Notes: generated by a model not told the origin, from the sequence alone. 13,401 bases of DNA from Anaeromassilibacillus stercoravium (GCA_019118845.1 DWYE01000047.1:1-13401); one strand, 5' to 3'; numbered from the stretch's first letter, positions 1 through 7,354 are shown. Numbers and translations are program-made.

Positions 1-836
1 AAGCGGTCCGGATCGTCCGGGTCCTCCGAGCTGGAACCACCTTCGTCCGGATTTCCGGCCGCAGTGTCGTCCATCTGGTACGCATTCAGCACCAGATTGC
101 CATGGTAATGCTGGCCCTGGTATGCGTTGCCGACCGTCTCCGGCAGATAGCCCGCGATCACATATTGCGCTGTGCCGTTCGCCGGGATCATCGCCGTCAT
201 GTATGTACTGTTGGCTTCCTCCGCCGTGTTCTTAGACGCCACGCCGTCCGGGTTCGCTGCGTCCTCGTCATACGCCGTGTTCAGGTTGACGCCTTCCACC
301 AGCGTCCAGTCCTCGCCAACGAGCTTGTAGACGAATACCTTCAGCACCGGCGCCAAGCGGTTCGCGCAGCCCTGCTTGTTGCCGTCCTGCTTGATCGTGA
401 TGTTGTCGTCCGTCAGGATCGGCTCGCCCGCTGCGCAGCCATCGCCCGCTTCCAGGGAGAGCTTCACCTTCGTAGGCAGTGTGCCTTCGTTCGTGATGTC
501 CACCGGCTTGAAGTATGCCGGTACGGGTCTGTAGTCCTTATCCCCCAGGCCGGTCGTGCCGCCTTGTGTTACGTCGTTGTCCCACGTTTCGTTCCCGTTG
601 TCCGCCAACTCCTTGTAGAAGTTCTCGTACAGCATCGGGCGCAGGTTCTCAAAGCTGAGTGCGGTCTGGCCCTCTTCGCCCGGCTTCACACTGACATCCA
701 GAATGCCGGCTGCAAAATTCGTGTTTACCTTTTCCGTATCTGTGAACCATGCCATTGTTCCTCCCGCCAATAGGCACAGAACCAGCAATACAGATATACC
801 CGATAGAATCGCTCTGCTCTTTTTGGTCTTTTGCAT
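1..836 (-). CDS. SipW-dependent TasA/camelysin-like secreted protein, C-terminus cut by the window edge
   Basis: Exported surface or matrix-type protein; 278 codons lie inside the window and the frame is still open at base 1. The start at 836 is supported by GGAGG eight bases upstream. The N-terminus has Lys/Arg residues, a hydrophobic stretch (about residues 10-27) and the sequence GTMAWFTDTEKVNTNFAAG at 26-44. This is the hallmark of proteins cleaved by the signal peptidase SipW, as in Bacillus TasA and camelysin; cleavage is expected after Ala29. The following ILDVSV and the later FKPVDITNEGTLPTKVKLSLE stretch fit the TasA-type beta-sandwich, in which the latter follows the family pattern of a 'nontraditional' accessory strand. 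The last visible residues are rich in Gly, Ser, Asp, Glu and Pro, like a linker before an anchor or another domain. No sipW gene is visible. Family membership is fairly certain. Whether it forms fibres, acts as a protease or does something else cannot be told. Confidence 0.8.
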   Translation of the reverse strand, partial: MQKTKKSRAILSGISVLLVLCLLAGGTMAWFTDTEKVNTNFAAGILDVSVKPGEEGQTALSFENLRPMLYENFYKELADNGNETWDNDVTQGGTTGLGDKDYRPVPAYFKPVDITNEGTLPTKVKLSLEAGDGCAAGEPILTDDNITIKQDGNKQGCANRLAPVLKVFVYKLVGEDWTLVEGVNLNTAYDEDAANPDGVASKNTAEEANSTYMTAMIPANGTAQYVIAGYLPETVGNAYQGQHYHGNLVLNAYQMDDTAAGNPDEGGSSSEDPDDPDR

Positions 837-913
837 GATGTTACCTCCATTTCATTTTCTAACCAGTTTGTCCGAACAAAAGGATTTTTCCTCTTTACGG
901 GTATTTCGTGTCT

Positions 914-922
914 AGTATAGCA
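914..922 (-). promoter_or_regulatory. Extended -10 promoter of the TasA-like gene
   Basis: On the minus strand the sequence reads TGCTATACT, an extended -10 element (TG at 921-922, TATACT at 914-919). No good -35 hexamer is seen at 16-18 bases, which is common for extended -10 promoters. Transcription would start near 907 and give a leader of about 70 nt. The surrounding 840-1165 stretch is AT-rich and holds no convincing gene. Confidence 0.5.
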
Positions 923-1169
923 TAAAAGATCATAAAAAGATATACCAAATCTATAAATTTTAAATATTTTTTTCTCTTTGTTCTGTCTGTTTTCGTTAAG
1001 TTTCTACCTAATTTGAATCTCTGCCCTACGAATTTCGCGTTTATATTTACCTTTTTAGATCCTTTACATTTCCTATTTATTCCTGAGAATCCCTTTGCCA
1101 ACACAGAATAAACCGTGCAGGCATTTCCCTCTATCGAGCGAAAACCGTTGTAACATATTCTACAAACAC

Positions 1170-1210
1170 AAAAAGCCCCAACCCTGGGAACTCCCGGGGT
1201 TGGGGCTTTA
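1170..1210 (-). terminator. Rho-independent terminator behind the glycoside hydrolase gene
   Basis: AAAGCCCCAACCC (1172-1184) pairs perfectly with GGGTTGGGGCTTT (1197-1209). A G-T pair and an inner GGGA/TCCC pairing extend the stem almost to the centre. On the minus strand the stem runs into a five-T tract followed by GTG, so it ends transcription coming from the hydrolase gene before the TasA-like gene. A smaller hairpin (GGGAAG/CTTCCC, 1219-1234) lies just before it on the minus strand. Confidence 0.88.
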
Positions 1211-1259
1211 CCGTTATCGGGAAGAAGTCTTCCCTTTTATTTTGATGTCCAGTCCACGA

Positions 1260-1283
1260 TTACGCAATCGTCACGGCACAATG
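1260..1283 (-). repeat. Second, degenerate copy of the hydrolase gene's 3' end
   Basis: Read on the minus strand, 1283-1260 encodes HCAVTIA-stop. The true end of the hydrolase gene, 1388-1365, encodes HCAVTIG-stop. The two 24-base stretches match at 20 positions by eye, including the stop codon. The copy sits about 80 bases beyond the real stop, has no start or upstream reading frame of its own, and cannot be translated as part of the main gene. It is probably a leftover of a duplicated or exchanged gene tail. Confidence 0.5.
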
Positions 1284-1364
1284 GACGCGCCTACGGCGTT
1301 CCCTACGAAAGCAATCCACAAGGAGTTTGCTTTCTGCTCCACAGGGGAAGCAATACGGAAGCAC

Positions 1365-4300
1365 TTATCCAATCGTCACTGCACAGTGTTTGACTGGAGT
1401 ATTGCCCGGCAGGGTGGTGTAAACGCCCGTGCTCTGGCCCGGCGTGCCGATGGCATAGACTCTGTAGTAGTAGTCGTTGCCGATCTTCGCCACGAACTGC
1501 GTCTTCAGCACTTCGCCGTTGCCGACGGTAAAGCTCGGCGTCATGGCGTTGCCGTTGACCACGGTCATCTTGAAGCAATACGCCTGGCCGTGCTTCAGCG
1601 TGAAGTTGACCGTCGTGTCGGAAACCACATAGGCGTTCGCCGCCACGCTCTGGCCTGCGGATACAACGCCCGCTGCGCCGTACGCATTGCCAATGTTCGC
1701 GGACGTGCTGCCGCCGGAGCTGCCGGCGTTCGAACCGCCGTTGTTCACTTCCACCAGGTTGGCCTTTGCTGCACGCGCCTGTGCGACCGCGTTATCCACA
1801 ACAACCTGGCCCTCTTCTGCGTCGAGGGTCTCGTCCGCGAGCAGGGTCTTCAGGTTCGCAATCGAAGCGGCAACCGCTGCATAGCTCGTTGCCGTGTAAT
1901 CGGAAGCGTCCAGTGCTTCGAGCTCGTTCAGCAGAGCTTCCAGTTCGCTCTTATCCGCCTTCTTGCGGAGCGCTGCCATGGCCTCGGTCAGCGTCTGTGC
2001 CGCCGCGTCGATCGCCGCCTGCGCGTCGTCCTTCGTCAGCGCCTTTGCTGCATCGAGCGCTGCCTGGAATGCCTCCTGTCCGTCCGGCAGGTACTTGCCC
2101 TCTGCGATCTCCGCCGCAACTGCTTCCGCCTTCTCGATCAAGTCGTTCAGGCTGCTGAGGTCGGAGGCACGCACCAGGCCCTCCGCTGCGTTCAGCAGGC
2201 CGTCGTATGCCTTCGTGACGTCCGCTTCCAGCGGCTCGCCGTCTGCGATCACTTCCGCTGCCTGCGCCATTGCTTCTGCAAATGCCGCCCAGCTGTCGCT
2301 CGTAAAGTCGTCCTCCACCAGGCCGCTCAGCAGGTTATACAGCTCTTCCAGCGCGCTCGCGTCGCCCGCCTGGAAGTCCAGGTAGTGGATGACATTCAGC
2401 AGGCCGCTCCAGGCTGCATCGATCTGCGCCTGGGTTGCCGCGTCGTCGGCCAATACCGCTGCCGCCGTGTTGTAAGCCTCCATGAAGGCTTCCTTCGCCG
2501 CCGTGATCAGCGAATCGACCGTGCCGTCGTCCACATAGGTCTTTGCATAGTTGTAGGTCTCTTCCAGGATGCGCTTGTCCGTCACTTCGAAGACAAAGTC
2601 CAGGTTGACGGCGCCGTTTTCGACCGTCGCCGTGTAGGTGTACGTATCGCCGCTGATGAGCTGCGGTTCGCCGCCGTTGATGGTCACGGAGCGGAAGTTC
2701 TTGCCTTCCACGCGCGGCGCAAAGGTCAATTCGACTTCCGTGCCGTCCGCGACGTCCTTCATTTCGAACTTGCCGAGCAGGTCCGCGATCTTCTGCGGTT
2801 CGCCATTCACCGTCAGGGTGACGTCTTTATTGTTGTAGGTCGCCGTCAGGTTCTGCTCTTCCGATGCAGGGATCGGCAGGGCGTCCTGGGAGGTGGTTTC
2901 ATTGCCGGCCAGCGTGTCTTCAAACAGCAGATAGAATGCCGCTGCGGACCAGCTGAAGTTCTTGGTGTGCAGGCCCTCGCCGGTCTCCGGGTTGTAGTTT
3001 TCACGGATGGGGCCGTCGCCCAGCAGGCCTTCCGTATTGTCGAACAGGCGGTAAGCCGCTTCTCTGGCTTCGTCCTCATAGCCGTAGTTCTGCAGGGCCT
3101 CTACCGCGTACAGCGCCTGATCCAGCCAGACCGGGCCTCTCCAATAGGTGCTCGGGCTGTACTTGTCGTTGTCCGCAGAAGCGGTTGGGAACGGAACCGG
3201 ACGGTAGAATTTGTCCTCGTCCAGCATGTTTTCGGCAACGCGCGCAGCCTTTTCCGGCGTGGCGAGCTTTGCCCACAGCGGGAGCCAGCCCTCAGTGCCC
3301 TTGCCGCGGTTGACCAGCAGTTTCTTTTCGCTGCCGTCTTCGTTGGTCTGGAGGTCGTAGTAGAAGCCGGTCTCCTCATCGAACATGTTCGTGTTGATGT
3401 AATCGCGGACGTATGCCGCTTCCTTTTCGTACTTGGCAACGTCTTCGTCGTAGCCGAGCACTTCTGCCATGGACATCAGGAACGCTTTCTCCGCATAGAG
3501 GTAGGAGTTCAGGTCCACGGATTCCTGGTTGATGCTGTAGCCGACGATTTCATTATCGGCATTGCGCACCGGGAAGACATGCACGCCGATGTCGTCCGGG
3601 CCGTTGCCCTCTTTGTCAAAGCGGGTGGCGTTGTCCATGCCGCTTTCCCATGCAGCTGCCTCGATGATGGCGTCCTCGTCAAAGAGCGGTTCGCCGTTCC
3701 CGTCCAGCAGGATGTTGCCCTCGCGGTCATACTGATAGTGGGAATCGTGCACCATGGCGCCGTATTCCGCAATGCCGTTGTGGTCGACGTCGCGGTTGGT
3801 GTACCACCAATTGTGGTAGGCGACCAGCTTCGGATACATTTCCTCGAGGAAGGCCACGTCGCCCGTCTGGCGGTAGATGTTGTAGACCGCCCATGCCGCC
3901 AATGCTGGTTTGGAGTTGCGTTCGTTCCAGTTGCCGCTGTCGCCGCCGCGCTCCGGTCCAAGGTTGTAGAAGATGCAGTCAACGATCGTGCCAGCGTCCT
4001 GCGGGCGGACCGGGTCGTCCGGGGTGATCTGATAATCGAAGTGTGCGCGGATATTATCCTCTGCGGCCTCAGGGTTGAAGCGGGCCATACCGGTCGCCTG
4101 TTTCCAGGAATCCCAGCCCCACAGGCCGATGAACCACTGGTAGGATTTGGACGGGACAATGCCGCCGTGCTGCAGGGCGCCCGCCGCGCTGATCCAGTTG
4201 GTCATCAGGGTTTCGATGGCTTTCACAGCCGCGTTTTTGTACGCCTGGTCCACGTCCGCGTTGTCGATGGTATCGACATAGCCCTGCCAACGCTCGCTGT

Positions 4301-5204
4301 TTTCCACAAAGTAGCCGTCGCCGCTGGCCAGCATGTCCGCGGTTTTGTCCGCTTCCTCTGCGGCCTCTTCGTCCGTGAAGGTAAAGCTCTGCGTCTGGTA
4401 GGTCACATAGGGCTCGTCCGGCTCCACGGTGATGGGCGCTTCGAATGTGCTTTCATAGGAGAGCGCATCCTCGGAGACCTCCGTTGTGACCGGCTGGTCA
4501 AAGCGGATGTTAAACCTGTTTTCCTCTGTGGTCATGTAGCTCCAGATCTCGCGGATGGTTTGGAAGTTTACGGCCACGCCGTCCTCCGTAGCCTCCAGCG
4601 AGGTCCCGGAGGGGGAACCATACGCGTCGTATGAGTCAAAGATGGAGCCGGTCTGCTTGAGGTTCAGTTCCAGTGCTTCGTCCGTCTTGTTGTCGATGGT
4701 GGTCCGGATCAGCGCCGTGCGGCCGCTGGCGAAGATCAGTTCCAGTTTGAGATCGATATTTTCCAGTTCATAGCCCTGCACCAGCTTACCGGGATAGGCG
4801 TTGACGGTCGCTGCGGCGTCCGCCAGGTCATAGGCCGTCCCGTCAGTGCCTGTAATAACCCATTTCCCAATGCATTCGGATAGGTTCACCGGGTATTCTT
4901 CGGCAAAGATCACCGGGCCGGCAAAGCCGCCGTAAGCGTCCGTGGCGTCTTGGGGATGCAGATAATAGCCATGCCAGGCGCCCATGTCGCAGAAGTTATT
5001 GTACTTATTGGTGCTGTAATCCCCATAGATGTCCGGCTCCGGCACGCCGGTCATATCCAATACATTGGCATAGCCGATCGGTTCCGGGGCAAGGATCGAA
5101 TCCTCCTGCGCTGCCGCGGCCGCAAAAGCGCCGCCTGGAATTGTGCCCGCAACAAGTGTGGCACACAGGAGCATTGCAAGTGCAGAACGGTGCAGTTTTT
5201 TCAT
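1365..5204 (-). CDS. Secreted GH63 (YgjK-like) glycoside hydrolase with FIVAR repeats and an unassigned C-terminal module
   Basis: Likely exo-acting alpha-glycosidase, exported to the cell surface or medium. Residues 1-28 form a signal peptide (Lys-Lys, hydrophobic core, GGAFA cleavage site). Residues about 45-290 are a beta-rich N-domain. About 320-785 form the (alpha/alpha)6 catalytic barrel with GH63/YgjK hallmarks: LWGWDSWKQA (Asp365), PVRPQDAGTIVDCIFYN, GNWNERNSKPALAAWAVYNI, ESGMDN with Asp524 as probable acid, YWRGPVW, and RENYNPETG with Glu735 as probable base. The loop DVDHNGIAEYG looks calcium-binding. A small beta domain follows to about 880, then about four FIVAR helical modules (880-1150), a Gly/Ser linker (1154-1172) and a 108-residue Gly/Tyr-rich end module ending VKHCAVTIG. 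YgjK itself lacks the FIVAR and end modules. The start at 5204 is preceded by GGAAGGAAG. No LPXTG motif or membrane anchor is present, so the FIVAR or end module may hold it at the wall. The sugar specificity is unknown; known GH63 enzymes cleave alpha-glucosides. Confidence 0.9.
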   Translation of the reverse strand: MKKLHRSALAMLLCATLVAGTIPGGAFAAAAAQEDSILAPEPIGYANVLDMTGVPEPDIYGDYSTNKYNNFCDMGAWHGYYLHPQDATDAYGGFAGPVIFAEEYPVNLSECIGKWVITGTDGTAYDLADAAATVNAYPGKLVQGYELENIDLKLELIFASGRTALIRTTIDNKTDEALELNLKQTGSIFDSYDAYGSPSGTSLEATEDGVAVNFQTIREIWSYMTTEENRFNIRFDQPVTTEVSEDALSYESTFEAPITVEPDEPYVTYQTQSFTFTDEEAAEEADKTADMLASGDGYFVENSERWQGYVDTIDNADVDQAYKNAAVKAIETLMTNWISAAGALQHGGIVPSKSYQWFIGLWGWDSWKQATGMARFNPEAAEDNIRAHFDYQITPDDPVRPQDAGTIVDCIFYNLGPERGGDSGNWNERNSKPALAAWAVYNIYRQTGDVAFLEEMYPKLVAYHNWWYTNRDVDHNGIAEYGAMVHDSHYQYDREGNILLDGNGEPLFDEDAIIEAAAWESGMDNATRFDKEGNGPDDIGVHVFPVRNADNEIVGYSINQESVDLNSYLYAEKAFLMSMAEVLGYDEDVAKYEKEAAYVRDYINTNMFDEETGFYYDLQTNEDGSEKKLLVNRGKGTEGWLPLWAKLATPEKAARVAENMLDEDKFYRPVPFPTASADNDKYSPSTYWRGPVWLDQALYAVEALQNYGYEDEAREAAYRLFDNTEGLLGDGPIRENYNPETGEGLHTKNFSWSAAAFYLLFEDTLAGNETTSQDALPIPASEEQNLTATYNNKDVTLTVNGEPQKIADLLGKFEMKDVADGTEVELTFAPRVEGKNFRSVTINGGEPQLISGDTYTYTATVENGAVNLDFVFEVTDKRILEETYNYAKTYVDDGTVDSLITAAKEAFMEAYNTAAAVLADDAATQAQIDAAWSGLLNVIHYLDFQAGDASALEELYNLLSGLVEDDFTSDSWAAFAEAMAQAAEVIADGEPLEADVTKAYDGLLNAAEGLVRASDLSSLNDLIEKAEAVAAEIAEGKYLPDGQEAFQAALDAAKALTKDDAQAAIDAAAQTLTEAMAALRKKADKSELEALLNELEALDASDYTATSYAAVAASIANLKTLLADETLDAEEGQVVVDNAVAQARAAKANLVEVNNGGSNAGSSGGSTSANIGNAYGAAGVVSAGQSVAANAYVVSDTTVNFTLKHGQAYCFKMTVVNGNAMTPSFTVGNGEVLKTQFVAKIGNDYYYRVYAIGTPGQSTGVYTTLPGNTPVKHCAVTIG

Positions 5205-5425
5205 GAGACTTCCTTCCTTTCAAAATGTTTCGATCTGCGGGAATCGCTGGGTCCCCAGCAAGCGCTTGGAGCGGGCGCCGCGCCTCTTCCCGCTGGAGGC
5301 GGCAGGGATCGGTTGGATGGCCTCCCTTCTTTTGAAAGATTTCCAAAATAAAAACCCTATAAAAGAATTTCAGGCAGAACGATCCATATCTTAATAAAGG
5401 CGAAACGAAATATGTGAACAGATGA
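5205..5425 (-). other. Long structured leader of the glycoside hydrolase gene
   Basis: If the promoter at 5433-5461 is right, the hydrolase mRNA has a leader of about 220 nt. It contains several short hairpins on the minus strand: GCTGGGGACCCAGC (5246-5259), GCGGG/CCCGC enclosing GGCGCGGCGCC (around 5273-5295), and the palindrome CAAGCGCTTG (5259-5268). No known riboswitch consensus was recognised. A loose cre-like match (5257-5270) has at least three mismatches. No gene is seen here. Confidence 0.3.
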
Positions 5426-5432
5426 ATGTTTA

Positions 5433-5461
5433 ATAGTATATTAACATTTACAAATTGTAAA
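5433..5461 (-). promoter_or_regulatory. Likely promoter of the glycoside hydrolase gene
   Basis: On the minus strand, TTTACA (5461-5456) is followed after 17 bases by TACTAT (5438-5433). TATACT, a better -10 but with a 15-base spacer, overlaps it at 5440-5435. The region is very AT-rich and is the best promoter candidate upstream of the gene. The -35 hexamer is part of a palindrome. Confidence 0.4.
5447..5461. promoter_or_regulatory. Palindromic operator candidate over the -35 of the hydrolase promoter
   Basis: TTTACAAATTGTAAA is a perfect 15-base palindrome with a single central base. Its position over the -35 hexamer suits a repressor binding site. The regulator is not identifiable; none is encoded next to it. 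Confidence 0.4.
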
Positions 5462-5681
5462 GTAAAGAATACTCGTGCATAATATATAACCATTCTTTTT
5501 GTTATATTGCATAAATTCTGATCGTATATTGATTTATAAAGCAGTTTTTGATAATATTATATGAATAGAAAAATTTATGGCGGGATGTTGGGCGGCCAGC
5601 AGGCCAAGCGCCCCAGGAAACCGTTGCCACAGAGGGAAAAAGGGCTTGTAAAAAATTTTTCAGAAAAATTGAAAAAAACGC

Positions 5682-5710
5682 TTGCATTTTCAAATATCCT
5701 GTGCTATTAT
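5682..5710 (+). promoter_or_regulatory. Promoter of the 5S rRNA gene
   Basis: TTGCAT (5682-5687), a spacer of exactly 17 bases, then TATTAT (5705-5710) preceded by TGC, giving an extended -10. Transcription would start near 5717. A 30-base leader with a small hairpin (GTCGCC/GGACGAC with one bulge) separates it from the mature 5S, where processing by an RNase would trim it. The 5500-5680 stretch before it is AT-rich and then holds an inverted repeat around 5590-5615; no gene is seen there. Confidence 0.75.
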
Positions 5711-5746
5711 ATGGGAGTCGCCAGTGAGGACGACAAGAATTGAATA

Positions 5747-5862
<116 letters not shown>

Positions 5863-5869
5863 ATCAAAG

Positions 5870-5898
5870 CAGTCACCCAATAGGGTGGCTGTTTTTTT
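5870..5898 (+). terminator. Rho-independent terminator of the 5S rRNA gene
   Basis: CAGTCACCC (5870-5878) pairs with GGGTGGCTG (5883-5891) with one T-G pair and an AATA loop, followed by seven T residues. It begins eight bases after the mature 5S end. Confidence 0.92.
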
Positions 5899-6025
5899 AT
5901 AATTTCATATGCTTTTTGCCGTTTTTGCGCAGCCGCGCCAGATCTGCGTGGCGCAATTGCGTGCCGGGCGCATGTTCTGCAACAAACCGGAAACAACATC
6001 CATGCAGAGGTTTTGTAGATCCCCC

Positions 6026-6054
6026 TTGTTTTTTTGCACGGTTTTCTATATAAT
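6026..6054 (+). promoter_or_regulatory. Promoter of aroF
   Basis: TTGTTT (6026-6031), a 17-base spacer, then a perfect TATAAT (6049-6054). Transcription would start near 6061, giving a leader of only about 48 nt. There is therefore no room for a T-box or attenuator, and feedback control probably acts on the enzyme. Confidence 0.65.
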
Positions 6055-6108
6055 GTTATTTAGCGCTTTAAAGCATAAAGTAATAAAAGTACAGACAGGA
6101 GTGATCGT

Positions 6109-7128
6109 ATGATTATTGTCATGAAACACGGCTCCACCCAGGAGAACGTTGATAAAATCGTAGAAGTCCTGAAGGCACACGGCCTCGGGGCAAACCTTTC
6201 CACCGGCGCCCAGGCGACCATCATCGGCGTGCTGGGCGACAAGAGCAGGCTGGCGGACGCCAACCTGGAATTGATGGACGGCGTGGAGAAGTGCGTGCCC
6301 ATCATGCATTCCTATAAGCTGGCCAGCCGGGAGATGTGCCCGGATGGGCGCGTTGCAGAGGTGGGCGGCCAGAGGATCGGCGGGAAACAGCTGGTCCTGA
6401 TGGCGGGTCCCTGCGCGGTCGAGAGCGAGGAACAGATCCTGGAGGCGGCCCAAGGGGTCAAGGCAGCGGGCGCAACATTCCTGCGCGGCGGCGCGTATAA
6501 GCCGCGCACCTCGCCGTATGCGTTCCAGGGCATGGAGGACGAGGGCTTCAAGCTGCTCCGCAAGGCGGCGGACGCCACGGGCCTCAAGGTCGTCAGCGAG
6601 GTGATCTCCCATGACCAGATCGACACGGCGGCCAAATACTGCGATATGTTCCAGGTGGGCGCGCGCAACATGCAGAATTTCCGCCTGCTGCGCGAGATCG
6701 GCCGCTCGAAGGTGCCGGTGCTGCTCAAGCGCGGCATCGCCTCCACGATTGAGGAATGGCTGGACGCCGCCGAGTACATTATGAGCGAAGGCAATTATAA
6801 TGTTGTATTATGCGAACGCGGAATCCGTACCTTTGAAACCGCCACGCGCAATACGCTGGATGTCTCCGCGGTGCCGGTGGTCAAGGAGCGCAGCAGCCTG
6901 CCGATCATCATCGACCCCTCCCACGCGGCGGGGAAATCGCGCTACATCGAAAGCCTGTCCCTGGCGGGGATCGCTGCCGGGGCGGACGGCCTGATTATCG
7001 AAGTGCATCCGGAGCCGAAGGTCGCCATGAGCGACGCGGCCCAGCAGCTCACCATTCCGGAATACCAGGCGTTGGTCAAAAAGGTTGGCGCAGTGGCCGC
7101 CGCAGTGGGAAGGGAACTGCCCTGCTGA
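6109..7128 (+). CDS. aroF: 3-deoxy-7-phosphoheptulonate (DAHP) synthase with N-terminal regulatory domain
   Basis: Cytosolic enzyme that condenses phosphoenolpyruvate with erythrose 4-phosphate, the first step of the shikimate pathway to aromatic amino acids. At 339 aa it has the size and layout of the Thermotoga maritima type. Residues 1-70 form a ferredoxin-like (ACT-like) domain used for feedback inhibition, and about 90-335 form the TIM barrel. The four metal ligands are all in place and fall at the numbers I recall for the T. maritima enzyme: Cys102 in AGPCAVES, His272 in DPSHAAG, Glu298 in IEVHPEP and Asp309 in AMSDAAQQL. The substrate-binding stretches LRGGAYKPRTSPYAFQG, VGARNMQNF and LLKRG are intact. 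AGGAG lies seven bases before the ATG. It appears to be a single-gene unit, since no other shikimate gene lies beside it. Confidence 0.97.
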   Translation: MIIVMKHGSTQENVDKIVEVLKAHGLGANLSTGAQATIIGVLGDKSRLADANLELMDGVEKCVPIMHSYKLASREMCPDGRVAEVGGQRIGGKQLVLMAGPCAVESEEQILEAAQGVKAAGATFLRGGAYKPRTSPYAFQGMEDEGFKLLRKAADATGLKVVSEVISHDQIDTAAKYCDMFQVGARNMQNFRLLREIGRSKVPVLLKRGIASTIEEWLDAAEYIMSEGNYNVVLCERGIRTFETATRNTLDVSAVPVVKERSSLPIIIDPSHAAGKSRYIESLSLAGIAAGADGLIIEVHPEPKVAMSDAAQQLTIPEYQALVKKVGAVAAAVGRELPC

Positions 7129-7131
7129 GCG

Positions 7132-7155
7132 GCCGCAGGGGCTGGCTGCGGCTTT
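7132..7155 (+). terminator. Hairpin just after aroF, probable terminator
   Basis: GCCGCAG (7132-7138) and CTGCGGC (7146-7152) pair perfectly around a seven-base loop, followed by only three T residues. It starts four bases after the aroF stop. The short T tract makes it a weak terminator; a stronger one lies at 7313-7354. Confidence 0.45.
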
Positions 7156-7197
7156 GGAATGCCTTCCAAGCGGGCGGCGGCTCCATAAAGCGGGGAA

Positions 7198-7273
7198 GTT
7201 TTCCACAGGATGGGCGTTCTCGGTGGAAAACAAAGCCGCTCTGGGATTTCCGGGGAAATAGTTTCCCGGGGAA
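7198..7273. repeat. Inverted repeat followed by two tandem palindromes
   Basis: GTTTTCCAC (7198-7206) and GTGGAAAAC (7223-7231) form a perfect nine-base inverted repeat with a 16-base loop. Sixteen bases on are two near-identical palindromes in tandem, TTTCCGGGGAAA (7247-7258) and TTTCCCGGGGAA (7262-7273). No gene is seen between 7129 and 7412. The function is unknown: operator cluster, small RNA or decayed element are all possible. Confidence 0.5.
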
Positions 7274-7312
7274 TAAACTTTAGACGAAGGAACCATGGAA
7301 TGGCAATCGATG

Positions 7313-7354
7313 AAACGGGCCCCGTTCTCCCAAGTGGAGGGCGGGGCCCGTTTT
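7313..7354. terminator. Bidirectional terminator between aroF and the XRE gene
   Basis: AAACGGGCCCCG (7313-7324) pairs perfectly with CGGGGCCCGTTT (7342-7353), and CTCC/GGAG pairs within the loop. T tracts are short on both sides (TTTT on plus, TTT on minus). It lies between two genes that face each other and can serve both. Confidence 0.75.

Noticed and set aside
895..1104. Small Lys-rich minus-strand frame of 69 codons
   Set aside because: It begins with GTG without a ribosome binding site, lies in AT-rich promoter DNA and overlaps the extended -10 of the TasA-like gene.
1095..4634. Open plus-strand frame of 1179 codons opposite the hydrolase gene
   Set aside because: It is the antisense shadow of a GC-rich gene. 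Its product is Arg/Val/Cys-rich with no recognisable domain, it has no ribosome binding site, and it crosses the terminator at 1172-1209.
5257..5270. cre-like site (catabolite control) in the hydrolase leader
   Set aside because: AGCAAGCGCTTGGA keeps the central core but misses at least three consensus positions, and it lies far downstream of the likely promoter.
5561..5743. Plus-strand frame of 60 codons before the 5S gene
   Set aside because: It has no ribosome binding site, runs through the 5S promoter and leader, and shows no protein similarity.
5938..5965. Small GC-rich hairpin (GCGCCA/TGGCGC) between the 5S terminator and the aroF promoter
   Set aside because: It has a six-base stem, no T tract and no matching RNA family. 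Pairings of this size are expected by chance in GC-rich DNA.
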